Source: Streptomyces filipinensis
Lineage (GTDB): Bacteria; Actinomycetota; Actinomycetes; Streptomycetales; Streptomycetaceae
Direction of reading: 5' to 3'
Assembly: GCF_014649495.1 (NCBI RefSeq)
Contig: NZ_BMTD01000001.1
Coordinates: 496,001 to 560,000, forward strand
DNA: 64,000 bases
Shown in pieces: positions 1-8,046 of the stretch. Under the pieces are notes generated by a model. The model was not told the DNA's origin. It ran no database searches and saw only the letters and a list, made by a program, of their open reading frames with translations. A program made the position numbers and the translations under genes. Positions within the stretch are counted from its first letter, which is position 1, and every line of letters starts with the position of its first letter.

Positions 1-104
1 TCATCATCGCCCAGATGACCCACCACTGGGGCACGCGCTACACCCCGAGCGGCAAGACGATCTGGACCGAACAGGACCTGCCACCGCCGAACGGCCGTCC
101 CTAG
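1..104 (+). CDS. ATP-binding protein (RsbW/HATPase-like), C-terminal fragment
   Basis: Only the last 33 codons are present, read in frame from base 3 to the TAG at 102-104; the gene starts outside the window. The tail has a tryptophan-glycine followed by TPSGKTIW. This matches the end of the small Streptomyces HATPase_c proteins related to anti-sigma factor kinases such as RsbW and SpoIIAB, where the last strand closes the ATP-binding fold. Function cannot be read from the fragment. If the family call is right, it is a cytosolic serine kinase or anti-sigma regulator. A hairpin follows within 40 bases, so this looks like the end of a transcript. Confidence 0.6.
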   Translation, partial: IIAQMTHHWGTRYTPSGKTIWTEQDLPPPNGRP

Positions 105-138
105 ACCGAGGCCGGGCGGTCGTCCACACCCCGGGGCC

Positions 139-157
139 CGGCCGGTGCCACCGGCCG
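139..157 (+). terminator. Hairpin after the HATPase fragment
   Basis: Perfect inverted repeat CGGCCGGT / ACCGGCCG around a three-base loop, 35 bases past the stop codon. It has no T tract, which is common for Streptomyces terminators. The rest of 105-305 shows nothing else beyond the ribosome-binding site of the next gene. Confidence 0.5.
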
Positions 158-305
158 TCCGCCACGCGGACCACACCCGCGTCGGCGACCGCGGCATGTT
201 CACGCCAGGGGGCCGGTCCCCGGACCGCACGACGGGCGGCGGCCGGGCCTGCGGCGGCACGATGGGAGGGGAGGGAATGGCCGAGACCGGACGGGAGGAA
301 CTCCC

Positions 306-905
306 ATGGTGCAGCCGACGGCGACGAAGGCCCCGGCCCGGAAGCCCGTCAGCGGGGGCGGCGTCTTCTTCTCGTTCGCCCCGTGGATCATCTTCGGAGT
401 GGTCGCCGGTCCCAGTACCTGGGAGTACGCGGCCCTCGCCGCACTGGTCGCCTCGGTCGTGCTGTCGGGACAGGACATGCTGCACGGCAAACTCCGTGTC
501 CTCGACATGACCGGCATCGTGTTCTTCGCCGTGCTCTCGGTCCTCGGGCTGGCCCTGAGCCGCGGGCAGCTCCTCTGGGTGGAGACGTACGCCCAGGTCA
601 TCTCGAACGGACTGGTGGCCGCCGTCGCGTTCGGATCGCTGTTCGCCGACCCCTTCACCGCCCAGTACGCCCGGGAGACCACTCCCCGGGAGCTGTGGCA
701 CTCGCCGGTCTTCACGCACATCAACCGCGTGCTGACGGCCGTGTGGGGCACGGCCTTCGCCCTGATGGCGATCTCCACCTGGCTGGCGGTCCTCCTCCCC
801 GCCCAGGACGACTGGTTCAACTGGGTCATCCCGATCGCCCTGCTGGTCGTGGCCGTGAAGTTCACCGAGCGCTATCCGGAGTCGTACAAGGCGCGGGTGA
901 CCTAG
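306..905 (+). CDS. Multi-pass membrane protein of unknown function
   Basis: 199 residues with about six hydrophobic segments (near 19-37, 39-55, 67-84, 95-114, 140-164 and 170-185) separated by short polar loops, so an integral membrane protein. The ATG at 306 follows a strong GGGAGGA site a few bases upstream. The N-terminal FAPWIIFG stretch recalls the SPW-repeat family of small actinobacterial membrane proteins, but the motif is not exact and I do not assign it. There are no catalytic or metal-binding motifs. It is followed 37 bases later by another membrane protein gene in the same direction, possibly co-transcribed. Confidence 0.7.
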   Translation: MVQPTATKAPARKPVSGGGVFFSFAPWIIFGVVAGPSTWEYAALAALVASVVLSGQDMLHGKLRVLDMTGIVFFAVLSVLGLALSRGQLLWVETYAQVISNGLVAAVAFGSLFADPFTAQYARETTPRELWHSPVFTHINRVLTAVWGTAFALMAISTWLAVLLPAQDDWFNWVIPIALLVVAVKFTERYPESYKARVT

Positions 906-942
906 CCGGATCCGAAAGAGCGCCCGGGGCGTCTCTCCCCGT

Positions 943-2055
943 ATGGAACTGCAGCAGCCGCCTCCCCGGTCCCCGCAGCCCGAAGGCTGTCTCACCGTCG
1001 CGATCCGCATCCCCCTGCGCATCGTCGTCCTGGTGCTGGTGGTGCCGGTGCGGATGGCGTGGGACGCGCTCGTCATCGCCGGAAGGTTTCTGCGGGACAC
1101 CGTGTTCCGGCCGCTCGGCCGGGCGCTCCTCTGGGTCGCAAAGGCCCTGTTCGTCGGGCCGTTCGTGGGCCTGTGGCGCTATGTCCTGGTCCCCGTCGGC
1201 AAGGCGCTGGCCTGGCTTTGCACCGTGCTCGTCGTCGTACCGGCCGGGTGGTTCCACCGGTACGTCCTCACGCCCGTCGGGTACGCCGTCGCGTGGCTGG
1301 CGCGCGGGGCGGGCGCCGGGCTCGGCTGGGTGTACGCGCGCCTGCTGCTCCCGGTCGGGCGCGCGGTCGCCCGGCTGCTGAGGGGCATCGGCGCCGTGCT
1401 GGCCGCCGTGGGCATGGGCGTGTACACGGCCGTCGCCTGGCTCGTGCGGTACCTGCTGGTCGTGCCCGCGCGATGGCTGTACGACCGGGTCCTCGCGCCC
1501 GTCGGACGTGCCGTCGCCTGGGGCGTACGAGGGCTGGGACGGCTGCTGGGCGTGATCGCCACCGGCATCGGAGTCGCCGTGTACTGGACCCTCCGCGTCC
1601 TCTTCGTGCTGCCCGCCCTCGTGCTGTGGCGCTGGGTCCTCGCGCCCGTCGGCCGGTTCCTCGCCGTCGTGGCACGGGAGGTCGGGGACGCCCTCGGGCA
1701 CGCCTGGCGGATCGCCGGACGGATCTCCCGGGCCGTCGGCCGGGCGCTCGGGACCCTCTTCCGGTGGATCTTCGTGGAGCCGGTGCGCTGGGTGTACCGG
1801 ACCGTCCTCACCCCGGTCGGCCATGTCGTCCGGGACGCCGTCCTGCGGCCCGTCGCCGAGGGCGCGCGCGTGGTGAGCCGGGCCGTGCGCGAGGCGCTGG
1901 CCGGCGCCCGCGACACGGTACGGCAGGCCCGCGCGGACTTCCGGCGGATGCTGTTCGGCGAGCCCCGCCGGCCGGCCGCCGTGGACCGGCGGGAACCTCA
2001 GGGGCCCGCGACACGTACTCTTGGTGGCAGTACGACCGCACTCACGAAGGACTAG
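943..2055 (+). CDS. PVG-repeat membrane-associated protein
   Basis: 370 residues, unknown family. From residue 20 to about 310 the protein alternates short hydrophobic helices with a recurring element L-x-P-V-G-(R/K)-A. Copies lie near residues 57, 84, 111, 137, 186, 235, 291 and 303, spaced about 27 residues apart at first and about 49 later. Each is preceded by an aromatic/arginine pair such as WRYV or YDRV and followed by an AVAWL-type helix. The C-terminal 60 residues are charged and lack repeats. This suggests a stack of re-entrant or amphipathic hairpins at the membrane. The start is the ATG at 943; no good ribosome site is visible, so a later GTG is possible. It ends five bases before the start proposed for the DUF2344 gene, so the two may be coupled. 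Confidence 0.75.
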   Translation: MELQQPPPRSPQPEGCLTVAIRIPLRIVVLVLVVPVRMAWDALVIAGRFLRDTVFRPLGRALLWVAKALFVGPFVGLWRYVLVPVGKALAWLCTVLVVVPAGWFHRYVLTPVGYAVAWLARGAGAGLGWVYARLLLPVGRAVARLLRGIGAVLAAVGMGVYTAVAWLVRYLLVVPARWLYDRVLAPVGRAVAWGVRGLGRLLGVIATGIGVAVYWTLRVLFVLPALVLWRWVLAPVGRFLAVVAREVGDALGHAWRIAGRISRAVGRALGTLFRWIFVEPVRWVYRTVLTPVGHVVRDAVLRPVAEGARVVSRAVREALAGARDTVRQARADFRRMLFGEPRRPAAVDRREPQGPATRTLGGSTTALTKD

Positions 2056-2059
2056 GACA

Positions 2060-2878
2060 CTGGGCAAGCGACAGCCCGAAGGCCCGCCGCCCGCACCCGC
2101 GGTGCAGCGCATCCGACTGCGCTACACCAAGCGCGGCCGCCTGAGGTTCACCAGCCACCGAGACTTCCAGCGCGCCTTCGAGCGGGCGTTGCGCCGTGCC
2201 GAGGTGCCCATGGCGTACTCGGCCGGGTTCACGCCGCACCCGAAGGTGTCGTACGCCAATGCCGCACCCACCGGCACGGGCAGTGAGGCGGAGTATCTGG
2301 AGATCGCGCTCACCGCGGCGCGCGACCCGGAGACGCTGCGCGTCCTCCTCGACGAGTCGCTGCCCGCCGGGCTCGACATCGTCGACGCGGTCGAGGCGCG
2401 GACCTCGGGCCTCGCCGACCGGCTCACAGCCTCCGTCTGGGAGCTGCGGCTGGACGGCGTCGACCCGGCCGACGCCGAGCGCGCGGCCCTGGCCTTCCAG
2501 AAGGCCGAGACCGTCGAGGTGCAGCGGATGACCAAGAACGGCGTCCGCACCTTCGACGCCCGCCCCGCGGTGGTGAGCCTGGAAACGCACGGTTCACCGG
2601 CTGATAGGCCGACCGACCAGCCCTGTGCGATACTGCGGCTGGTTGTTCGGCACGTGACGCCTGCCGTACGACCCGACGACGTCCTGTCCGGTCTCCGCGC
2701 CGTGGCCGACCTGGCGCCGCCGGTCCCCGCAGCGGTGACCAGGCTGGCGCAGGGGCTGTTCGATGAAGAGACCGGCACGGTGACCGACCCGCTCGCGCCC
2801 GACCGCGAGGCAGCCGAGGCCCTGACGGCCCAGCCGGCCGCCGCCGCGACGGCGCCGACGCCGGAAGGTCCCGCGTAG
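2060..2878 (+). CDS. DUF2344 / TIGR03936 radical-SAM-associated protein
   Basis: About 272 residues. The opening IRLRYTKRGRLRFTSHRD, then the AYSAGFTPHPK segment and EYLEIAL, is the signature of the DUF2344 family. That family is normally encoded next to, or fused with, a B12-binding radical SAM protein (TIGR03960) and lies just upstream of rne in actinobacteria. Its biochemical role is unknown. The radical SAM partner is not in this window; the PVG-repeat gene occupies the upstream position. The start is uncertain: TTG 2021, GTG 2024 and GTG 2102 are in frame, but the best-spaced ribosome site (GAAGGA at 2046-2051) precedes a CTG at 2060, which I use. The C-terminal 35 residues are Ala/Pro-rich. 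Confidence 0.85.
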   Translation: MGKRQPEGPPPAPAVQRIRLRYTKRGRLRFTSHRDFQRAFERALRRAEVPMAYSAGFTPHPKVSYANAAPTGTGSEAEYLEIALTAARDPETLRVLLDESLPAGLDIVDAVEARTSGLADRLTASVWELRLDGVDPADAERAALAFQKAETVEVQRMTKNGVRTFDARPAVVSLETHGSPADRPTDQPCAILRLVVRHVTPAVRPDDVLSGLRAVADLAPPVPAAVTRLAQGLFDEETGTVTDPLAPDREAAEALTAQPAAAATAPTPEGPA

Positions 2879-3073
2879 GGACGGACGTCGTAGCGCCGCC
2901 CTTGTACTCGGGAGCCACCTGGGTCGGGCAGCGCACCGACCAGAAGACTTTCGCCAGGCCGTACCGACAAGGCGTACGGAACCGGCGAGACAGGACACAG
3001 AGTGCTCCCGTGCGGCGCCCGCGCCCCGGACGGCGGCCATCGCGCATCGCGCGGGCCGCGGACGTCAACGGCG

Positions 3074-3093
3074 GCCGGTCCCTTGGGACCGGC
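3074..3093 (+). promoter_or_regulatory. Hairpin in the rne leader
   Basis: The 262-base gap before rne contains a perfect nine-base inverted repeat, GCCGGTCCC and GGGACCGGC, separated by two bases, 47 bases before the rne ATG. It could be the terminator of the upstream gene or a leader structure. RNase E genes in other bacteria are autoregulated through 5' UTR stem-loops, but nothing here proves that. No convincing promoter hexamers were seen in 2879-3140. Confidence 0.45.
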
Positions 3094-3140
3094 GTCGGAC
3101 CAGGCGCGGCGCCCGGGAGCCTGACGGGAGAAACGCCCGC

Positions 3141-6100
3141 ATGCTTGAGCCGACCGAACCCACAGAGTCCGCAACGGGCTCCGAACTGAACACTCCGAGC
3201 GACACCCTGCCGCCGCGCAGGCGTCGCCGTGCCGCCTCGCGCCCCGCCGGCTCGCCGGCCGGCACCGAGGCGTCCGCCGAGGTCACGATGCCGGCCATAC
3301 CGGCCGCGGACTCCGACGAGATCGCCGAGGACGCCGAAGGGGCCGTGGCCGCCGGAGAGGCCCCTGAGGCGGTCGAGGCGGAAGAGGCCGCCGAGGCCGC
3401 CGTGAGCGCAGAGACCGCACAGGCCGCGGAAGAGGCCGCTCCCGCCGGCCGCACGCGCCGCCGTGCCACGCGCCGCGCGTCCGCCCCCGCCGGGGCGCCG
3501 TCGGCCGCCGAGGCCGTCGTGGCGGCGCCCGCCGTCGCCGAGACCGAGAAGCCCGCAGCCGTCGCCGAGGGCGGCGAGGTCGTCGTCGGCGAGGAGGCCG
3601 CGCCCCGCCGCGTCCGCCGCCGCGCCACCCGCAGCGCGTCCACGCCGACCGGCGCCGCCGCAGCGGCGGAGGCTCCCGCGACCGCCGAGGCCGCTGTGAC
3701 CGAGGAGGCCGCCGAGGCCGAGGAGGCCGCCGAGGCCGCCGCCTCCACCGAAGCCGCTCCCGCCGGCCGCACGCGCCGCCGTGCCACCCGCCGTGCGTCC
3801 GCGCCCGCCGGGGCGCCCGCGTCCGCGGAGGCCGGGGAGACCGTCGTGCCGGCCACCGCCGGGACGGTGCCGTCGGCTGCCGCGTCCGTGGCGGCCGGTG
3901 CTGCGCAGGAGCCTGCCGCCGCCGAGGCGCCGGCCCCGGCCGAGGAGGCGGCGTCCGCCGGCCGTACTCGCCGCCGTGCCACCCGCCGTGCGTCCGCGCC
4001 CGCCGGGGCGCCCGCGTCCGCGGAGGCCGGGGAGACCGTCGTACCGGCCACCGCCGGGACGGTGCCGTCGGCTGCCGCGTCCGTGGCGGCCGGTGCTGCG
4101 CAGGAGCCTGCCGCCGCCGAGGCGCCGGCCCCGGCCGAGGAGGCGGCCTCCGCCGGCCGTACCCGCCGCCGTGCCACCCGCCGCGCCTCCGCGCCCGCCG
4201 GGGCGCCGAAGGCCGCCGCCGAGGAGGCCCCGGCCGCGGTCACCGCCGAGGCGGCCCCCACCGCCGAGGCATCCGTCGAGGTCCCCGTGGCCGCCGAGGT
4301 GAGCGGTGCCGCCGAGGAGGCAGCCCCGCGCCGTACCCGACGCCGCGCCACGCGCCGCGCCTCCACGCCCGCCGAGGCCGCCGCCGACGCCGAGAAGACC
4401 GCCGCCGAGGCCGCGTCCGCCGACGCCGGCGCGCACACCCCGGAGGTCCCCGTCACCACGCACACCACCGAGCCCGCCTCCGCCGCCCAGGCCCCGCAGG
4501 CCCCCGCGGCACAGGCGCCCGCCGAGGAAGCCGCGCCGCGACGGGCCCGGCGCCGGGCGGTGCGCCCCGTGTTCGGGTTCTCCGAGCCCGCCAAGTCCGC
4601 GCCGGCCGCCGAGGCCGAGACCGAGGGCGCCGAGGCCGGGTCCCCGCGCCGGCCCGCCCGCCCCGCCGTCGCCGTGTTCCAGGCGCCGGTGTTCACCGAA
4701 CCGAGGTTCCAGACCCCGGAGCGCGCCGCCGCCGAGGCGGCCGCGGAGGCCGCCGAGCCGGCGGAGTCCGAGGAGTACGCGGAGGAGCGCGCCGAGTCCG
4801 GCTCGCGCCGCCGCCGTCGCCGCAAGGGCGCCGCCGTCGCCGAGGAGACCCGGGCCGTCCAGGCCGAAGAGCCGGAGGAGGCCGAGGAGGCCGAAGAGCC
4901 GGAGGAGACCCACGAGCCCGCCGAGGACCTCGCCGAGGGCGAGGAGCCCGAGGACGGCGAGGAGTCGGAGGGCGCCGAGGGCTTCGAGGAGTCCGGTTCG
5001 CGTCGCCGTCGCCGTCGGGGCGGCCGTCGTCGCCGTCGCGGCGAGGCCGCCGACGGCGAGGGCGCGGACGCCGAGGCCGACGCCGAGGAACTGGCCGCCG
5101 AGCAGGCCGCGCAGGACGCCGAGGACACCGCCGAGCAGGAAGAAGAGGACGCCGAGGAGGCCCACGACGAGGCCGGGTCCTCCAGCTCCAGCAGCCGTCG
5201 TCGCCGTCGTCGCCGTCGCCGCGCCGGTGACACCGGCGTCGACGCCGAGCCCGGCGAGGGCGACCCGGAGCGCACGGTCGTCAAGGTCCGTGAGCCCCGC
5301 CCGAAGGCCGAGCCGTCCGACGAGGTGCAGTCCATCAAGGGCTCGACCCGTCTGGAGGCCAAGAAGCAGCGCCGCCGGGAAGGGCGGGAGCAGGGCCGCC
5401 GGCGCGTCCCGATCATCACCGAGGCCGAGTTCCTGGCCCGCCGCGAGGCCGTCGAGCGTGTGATGGTCGTGCGCCAGCACGGCGAGCGCACGCAGATCGG
5501 CGTCCTTGAGGACGGCGTGCTCGTCGAGCACTACGTCAACAAGGAGCAGTCGACCTCGTACGTCGGCAACGTCTACCTGGGCAAGGTCCAGAACGTGCTG
5601 CCGTCGATGGAGGCCGCCTTCATCGACATCGGCAAGGGCCGCAACGCCGTCCTGTACGCCGGTGAGGTCAACTTCGAGGCGCTGGGCATGGCCAACGGCC
5701 CGCGCCGCATCGAGTCCGCCCTGAAGTCCGGGCAGTCGGTCCTCGTGCAGGTCACCAAGGACCCGATCGGGCACAAGGGCGCGCGACTGACCAGCCAGGT
5801 CTCCCTGCCGGGCCGCTACCTCGTGTACGTCCCCGAGGGCTCCATGACCGGCATCAGCCGCAAGCTCCCCGACACCGAGCGGGCCCGGCTGAAGACCATC
5901 CTCAAGAAGATCGTCCCCGAGGACGCGGGCGTGATCGTGCGCACCGCCGCCGAGGGCGCGAGCGAGGACGAGCTGCGCCGCGACGTCGAGCGGCTGCAGG
6001 CGCAGTGGGAGGACATCCAGAAGAAGTCGAAGAACGGCAACGCCCCGACGCTGCTGTACGGCGAGCCGGACATGACCGTCCGGGTCGTGCGCGACATCTT

Positions 6101-7775
6101 CAACGAGGACTTCTCCAAGGTCATCGTCAGCGGTGACGAGGCCTGGGACACCGTGTACGGGTACGTCTCGCACGTCGCCCCCGACCTCGCCGAACGGCTG
6201 TCGAAGTGGACCTCCGAGGTCGACGTCTTCGCCACCTACCGGATCGACGAGCAGCTCGCCAAGGCGCTGGACCGCAAGGTCTGGCTGCCCAGCGGCGGTT
6301 CGCTGGTGATCGACCGGACCGAGGCCATGGTCGTCGTCGACGTCAACACCGGCAAGTTCACCGGCCAGGGCGGCAACCTGGAGGAGACGGTCACCAGGAA
6401 CAACCTGGAGGCGGCCGAGGAGATCGTGCGCCAGCTCAGGCTGCGCGACCTCGGCGGCATCATCGTGATCGACTTCATCGACATGGTCCTGGAGTCCAAC
6501 CGCGACCTGGTGCTGCGCCGTCTGCTGGAGTGCCTGGGCCGCGACCGCACGAAGCACCAGGTGGCCGAGGTGACCTCGCTGGGCCTGGTGCAGATGACGC
6601 GCAAGCGGGTCGGCCAGGGCCTGCTGGAGTCCTTCTCCGAGAACTGCGTGCACTGCAACGGCCGCGGTGTCATCGTGCACATGGAGCAGCCGACGGCCGT
6701 CGGCGGCGGTGGCGGCAAGCGCAAGAAGCGGGGCCGGGGCGGTGACGCGCACGAGCACGTGCACGAGACCGCCGCCGTGGCCGTGGAGACCGGTGAGGCC
6801 GTCGAGCCCGAGGTGGAGACCGCCGTCGAGGTGGCCGCCGAGGTCGCCGAGCCGGTCGCCCTGCCGGCCCCCGAGTTCACGCCGGACGAGGAGCTGTACA
6901 GCAGCGTCGCCGAGGCGGAGGCGGCGGCCACCCGTGGCCGTACGCGGCGCCGGGCGAGCCGCCGGGCCTCCGCTCCGGCGGGCGCGCCGAAGGCGGCGCG
7001 GGCCCCGAAGGCCGAGGCCTCCCGTGACCGGGCTCCGCAGGCGGAGGCCGCCCAGGAGGAGGCCCCGAGGACCGAGGCCGCCGTCGCGCCGACCGCGCAG
7101 GACGTCACCGCCCAGGAGACGGCGGCGCGTCCGGTGCGTCCGGAGCCGGCCGCCGAGGCACTGGCCGAGCCCGCCGCCGTCGAGGACCAGGTGGTTCCGG
7201 CGCCGCAGGCCGAGGCCGTCGAGGAGGCCGCGCCCAAGGGCCGTACGCGTCGTCGTGCGACCCGCAAGGTGTCGGCGCCGGCGGGTTCCCCCGCGGGGGC
7301 CGAGGCGGCCGTGGTGACGGTGCCCGAGACCGCGCCCGCGGTCGAGGCGCCGGCGGCACAGCCCGAGGCCGTCGCGCCGGCCCAGGCCGACGAGGCGCCC
7401 GCCGAGACGCCCGCCCCGGCCCGCACGCGGCGCCGTGCCGTGCGTGTGGCCAGCGCGCCGACCGCCGCCGAGGAAACGGCCGTCGTGGTCGTCCCGTCGG
7501 GTGCGGCGGAGGAGGCCCCGGTCGCCGTGGAGACGGCCGAGGAGGCCGCTCCGGCCAAGAAGGCGGCCCGCAAGACCGCCAAGAAGGCCACGGCGAAGAA
7601 GGCTGCCGCCAAGAAGACGGTGGCCAAGAAGACGGTGGCCAAGAAGACGGTGGCCAAGAAGACGGCCGCGAAGAAGACGACGGCCAAGAAGGCGGCGAAG
7701 ACCGCCAAGACGGCCGCCGCGAAGTCGACGGCGAAGAAGACCACCACGGTCTCCGCCCCCGCCGACGAGGGCTGA
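3141..7775 (+). CDS. rne: Ribonuclease E/G (Rne), giant actinobacterial form
   Basis: 1544 residues. This endonuclease initiates mRNA decay and processes rRNA/tRNA, acting at single-stranded AU-rich sites. The catalytic core lies in the centre (about residues 757-1180): an S1-type domain begins after IITEAEFLARRE; the two metal-binding aspartates sit in VVVDVNTGKF (about 1064) and IDFIDM (about 1110); CVHCNGRG near 1168 is the zinc-link. This domain-in-the-middle layout is typical of Streptomyces RNase ES. The first 700 residues are disordered and Ala/Glu-rich, with repeated RTRRRATRRASAPAGAP modules. Three more such modules follow the core, and the last 70 residues are a lysine-alanine tail with KKTVAKKTVAKKT. 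The ATG at 3141 follows GGGAG. The 195-base tandem duplication inside it is listed separately. Confidence 0.97.
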   Translation: MLEPTEPTESATGSELNTPSDTLPPRRRRRAASRPAGSPAGTEASAEVTMPAIPAADSDEIAEDAEGAVAAGEAPEAVEAEEAAEAAVSAETAQAAEEAAPAGRTRRRATRRASAPAGAPSAAEAVVAAPAVAETEKPAAVAEGGEVVVGEEAAPRRVRRRATRSASTPTGAAAAAEAPATAEAAVTEEAAEAEEAAEAAASTEAAPAGRTRRRATRRASAPAGAPASAEAGETVVPATAGTVPSAAASVAAGAAQEPAAAEAPAPAEEAASAGRTRRRATRRASAPAGAPASAEAGETVVPATAGTVPSAAASVAAGAAQEPAAAEAPAPAEEAASAGRTRRRATRRASAPAGAPKAAAEEAPAAVTAEAAPTAEASVEVPVAAEVSGAAEEAAPRRTRRRATRRASTPAEAAADAEKTAAEAASADAGAHTPEVPVTTHTTEPASAAQAPQAPAAQAPAEEAAPRRARRRAVRPVFGFSEPAKSAPAAEAETEGAEAGSPRRPARPAVAVFQAPVFTEPRFQTPERAAAEAAAEAAEPAESEEYAEERAESGSRRRRRRKGAAVAEETRAVQAEEPEEAEEAEEPEETHEPAEDLAEGEEPEDGEESEGAEGFEESGSRRRRRRGGRRRRRGEAADGEGADAEADAEELAAEQAAQDAEDTAEQEEEDAEEAHDEAGSSSSSSRRRRRRRRRAGDTGVDAEPGEGDPERTVVKVREPRPKAEPSDEVQSIKGSTRLEAKKQRRREGREQGRRRVPIITEAEFLARREAVERVMVVRQHGERTQIGVLEDGVLVEHYVNKEQSTSYVGNVYLGKVQNVLPSMEAAFIDIGKGRNAVLYAGEVNFEALGMANGPRRIESALKSGQSVLVQVTKDPIGHKGARLTSQVSLPGRYLVYVPEGSMTGISRKLPDTERARLKTILKKIVPEDAGVIVRTAAEGASEDELRRDVERLQAQWEDIQKKSKNGNAPTLLYGEPDMTVRVVRDIFNEDFSKVIVSGDEAWDTVYGYVSHVAPDLAERLSKWTSEVDVFATYRIDEQLAKALDRKVWLPSGGSLVIDRTEAMVVVDVNTGKFTGQGGNLEETVTRNNLEAAEEIVRQLRLRDLGGIIVIDFIDMVLESNRDLVLRRLLECLGRDRTKHQVAEVTSLGLVQMTRKRVGQGLLESFSENCVHCNGRGVIVHMEQPTAVGGGGGKRKKRGRGGDAHEHVHETAAVAVETGEAVEPEVETAVEVAAEVAEPVALPAPEFTPDEELYSSVAEAEAAATRGRTRRRASRRASAPAGAPKAARAPKAEASRDRAPQAEAAQEEAPRTEAAVAPTAQDVTAQETAARPVRPEPAAEALAEPAAVEDQVVPAPQAEAVEEAAPKGRTRRRATRKVSAPAGSPAGAEAAVVTVPETAPAVEAPAAQPEAVAPAQADEAPAETPAPARTRRRAVRVASAPTAAEETAVVVVPSGAAEEAPVAVETAEEAAPAKKAARKTAKKATAKKAAAKKTVAKKTVAKKTVAKKTAAKKTTAKKAAKTAKTAAAKSTAKKTTTVSAPADEG
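3781..4170 (+). repeat. 195-bp in-frame tandem duplication inside rne
   Basis: Two adjacent 195-base (65-codon) units, 3781-3975 and 3976-4170, encode almost identical protein segments: RATRRASAPAGAPAS, a spacer with ETVVPATAGTVPS, and an acidic AEEAAS end. Only a few silent third-position changes separate them, so the duplication is recent. A third, diverged start of the unit follows at 4171. Confidence 0.9.
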
Positions 7776-7782
7776 TGCCCAC

Positions 7783-7816
7783 GGTGTGCGGCCGGTCAGG
7801 TGACCGGCCGCACACC
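7783..7816 (+). terminator. rne terminator with a spare third arm
   Basis: Eight bases after the rne stop there is a perfect 16-base inverted repeat (GGTGTGCGGCCGGTCA at 7783-7798, its complement at 7801-7816). The right arm occurs again exactly at 7846-7861, so the left arm could pair with either copy. There is no T tract. It probably separates rne from the rplU promoter. Confidence 0.75.
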
Positions 7817-7873
7817 CGTGCGGCCGTGCTGCGGCCTGGTCCGTGTGACCGGCCGCACACCCCGGGGCCCGGT

Positions 7874-7902
7874 TTGACCCCCTCGGCCGTGCCCCGTAAC
7901 CT
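7874..7902 (+). promoter_or_regulatory. Promoter for rplU-rpmA
   Basis: TTGACC at 7874-7879 and TAACCT at 7897-7902 with 17 bases between them match the housekeeping (HrdB-type) consensus TTGACN-17-TANNNT. It lies between the rne terminator and rplU and predicts a 5' UTR of about 135 bases. Confidence 0.7.
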
Positions 7903-7980
7903 TGACCGTCGGCGTGTCACTGAGCGCGCCACATCCCCGTAAACCTCTTCCTCCCGGACGCAAGGCGGGCCGGGAGAGGT

Positions 7981-7999
7981 CGCCCATGTGTCATGGGCG
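7981..7999 (+). promoter_or_regulatory. Leader hairpin upstream of rplU
   Basis: CGCCCATG / CATGGGCG, a perfect eight-base stem with the triloop TGT, in the long rplU 5' UTR. A C-rich segment near 7945 can also pair with the GGCCGGGAGAGG at 7968-7980. The leader could carry ribosomal-protein autoregulation; this is inference from structure and position only. Confidence 0.45.
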
Positions 8000-8046
8000 G
8001 CTGGCCTGCGGGGGTGCCGGTTCTGACGAGCGAAAGAGAGATCCGC

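Noticed and set aside
2424..6764. Very long minus-strand frames opposite rne (also 3065-5491)
   Set aside because: They are shadows of the GC-rich, repetitive rne coding sequence. Their translations are low-complexity Leu/Gly/Val or Ser/Ala runs with no domain or start signal, while the plus strand encodes an obvious RNase E.
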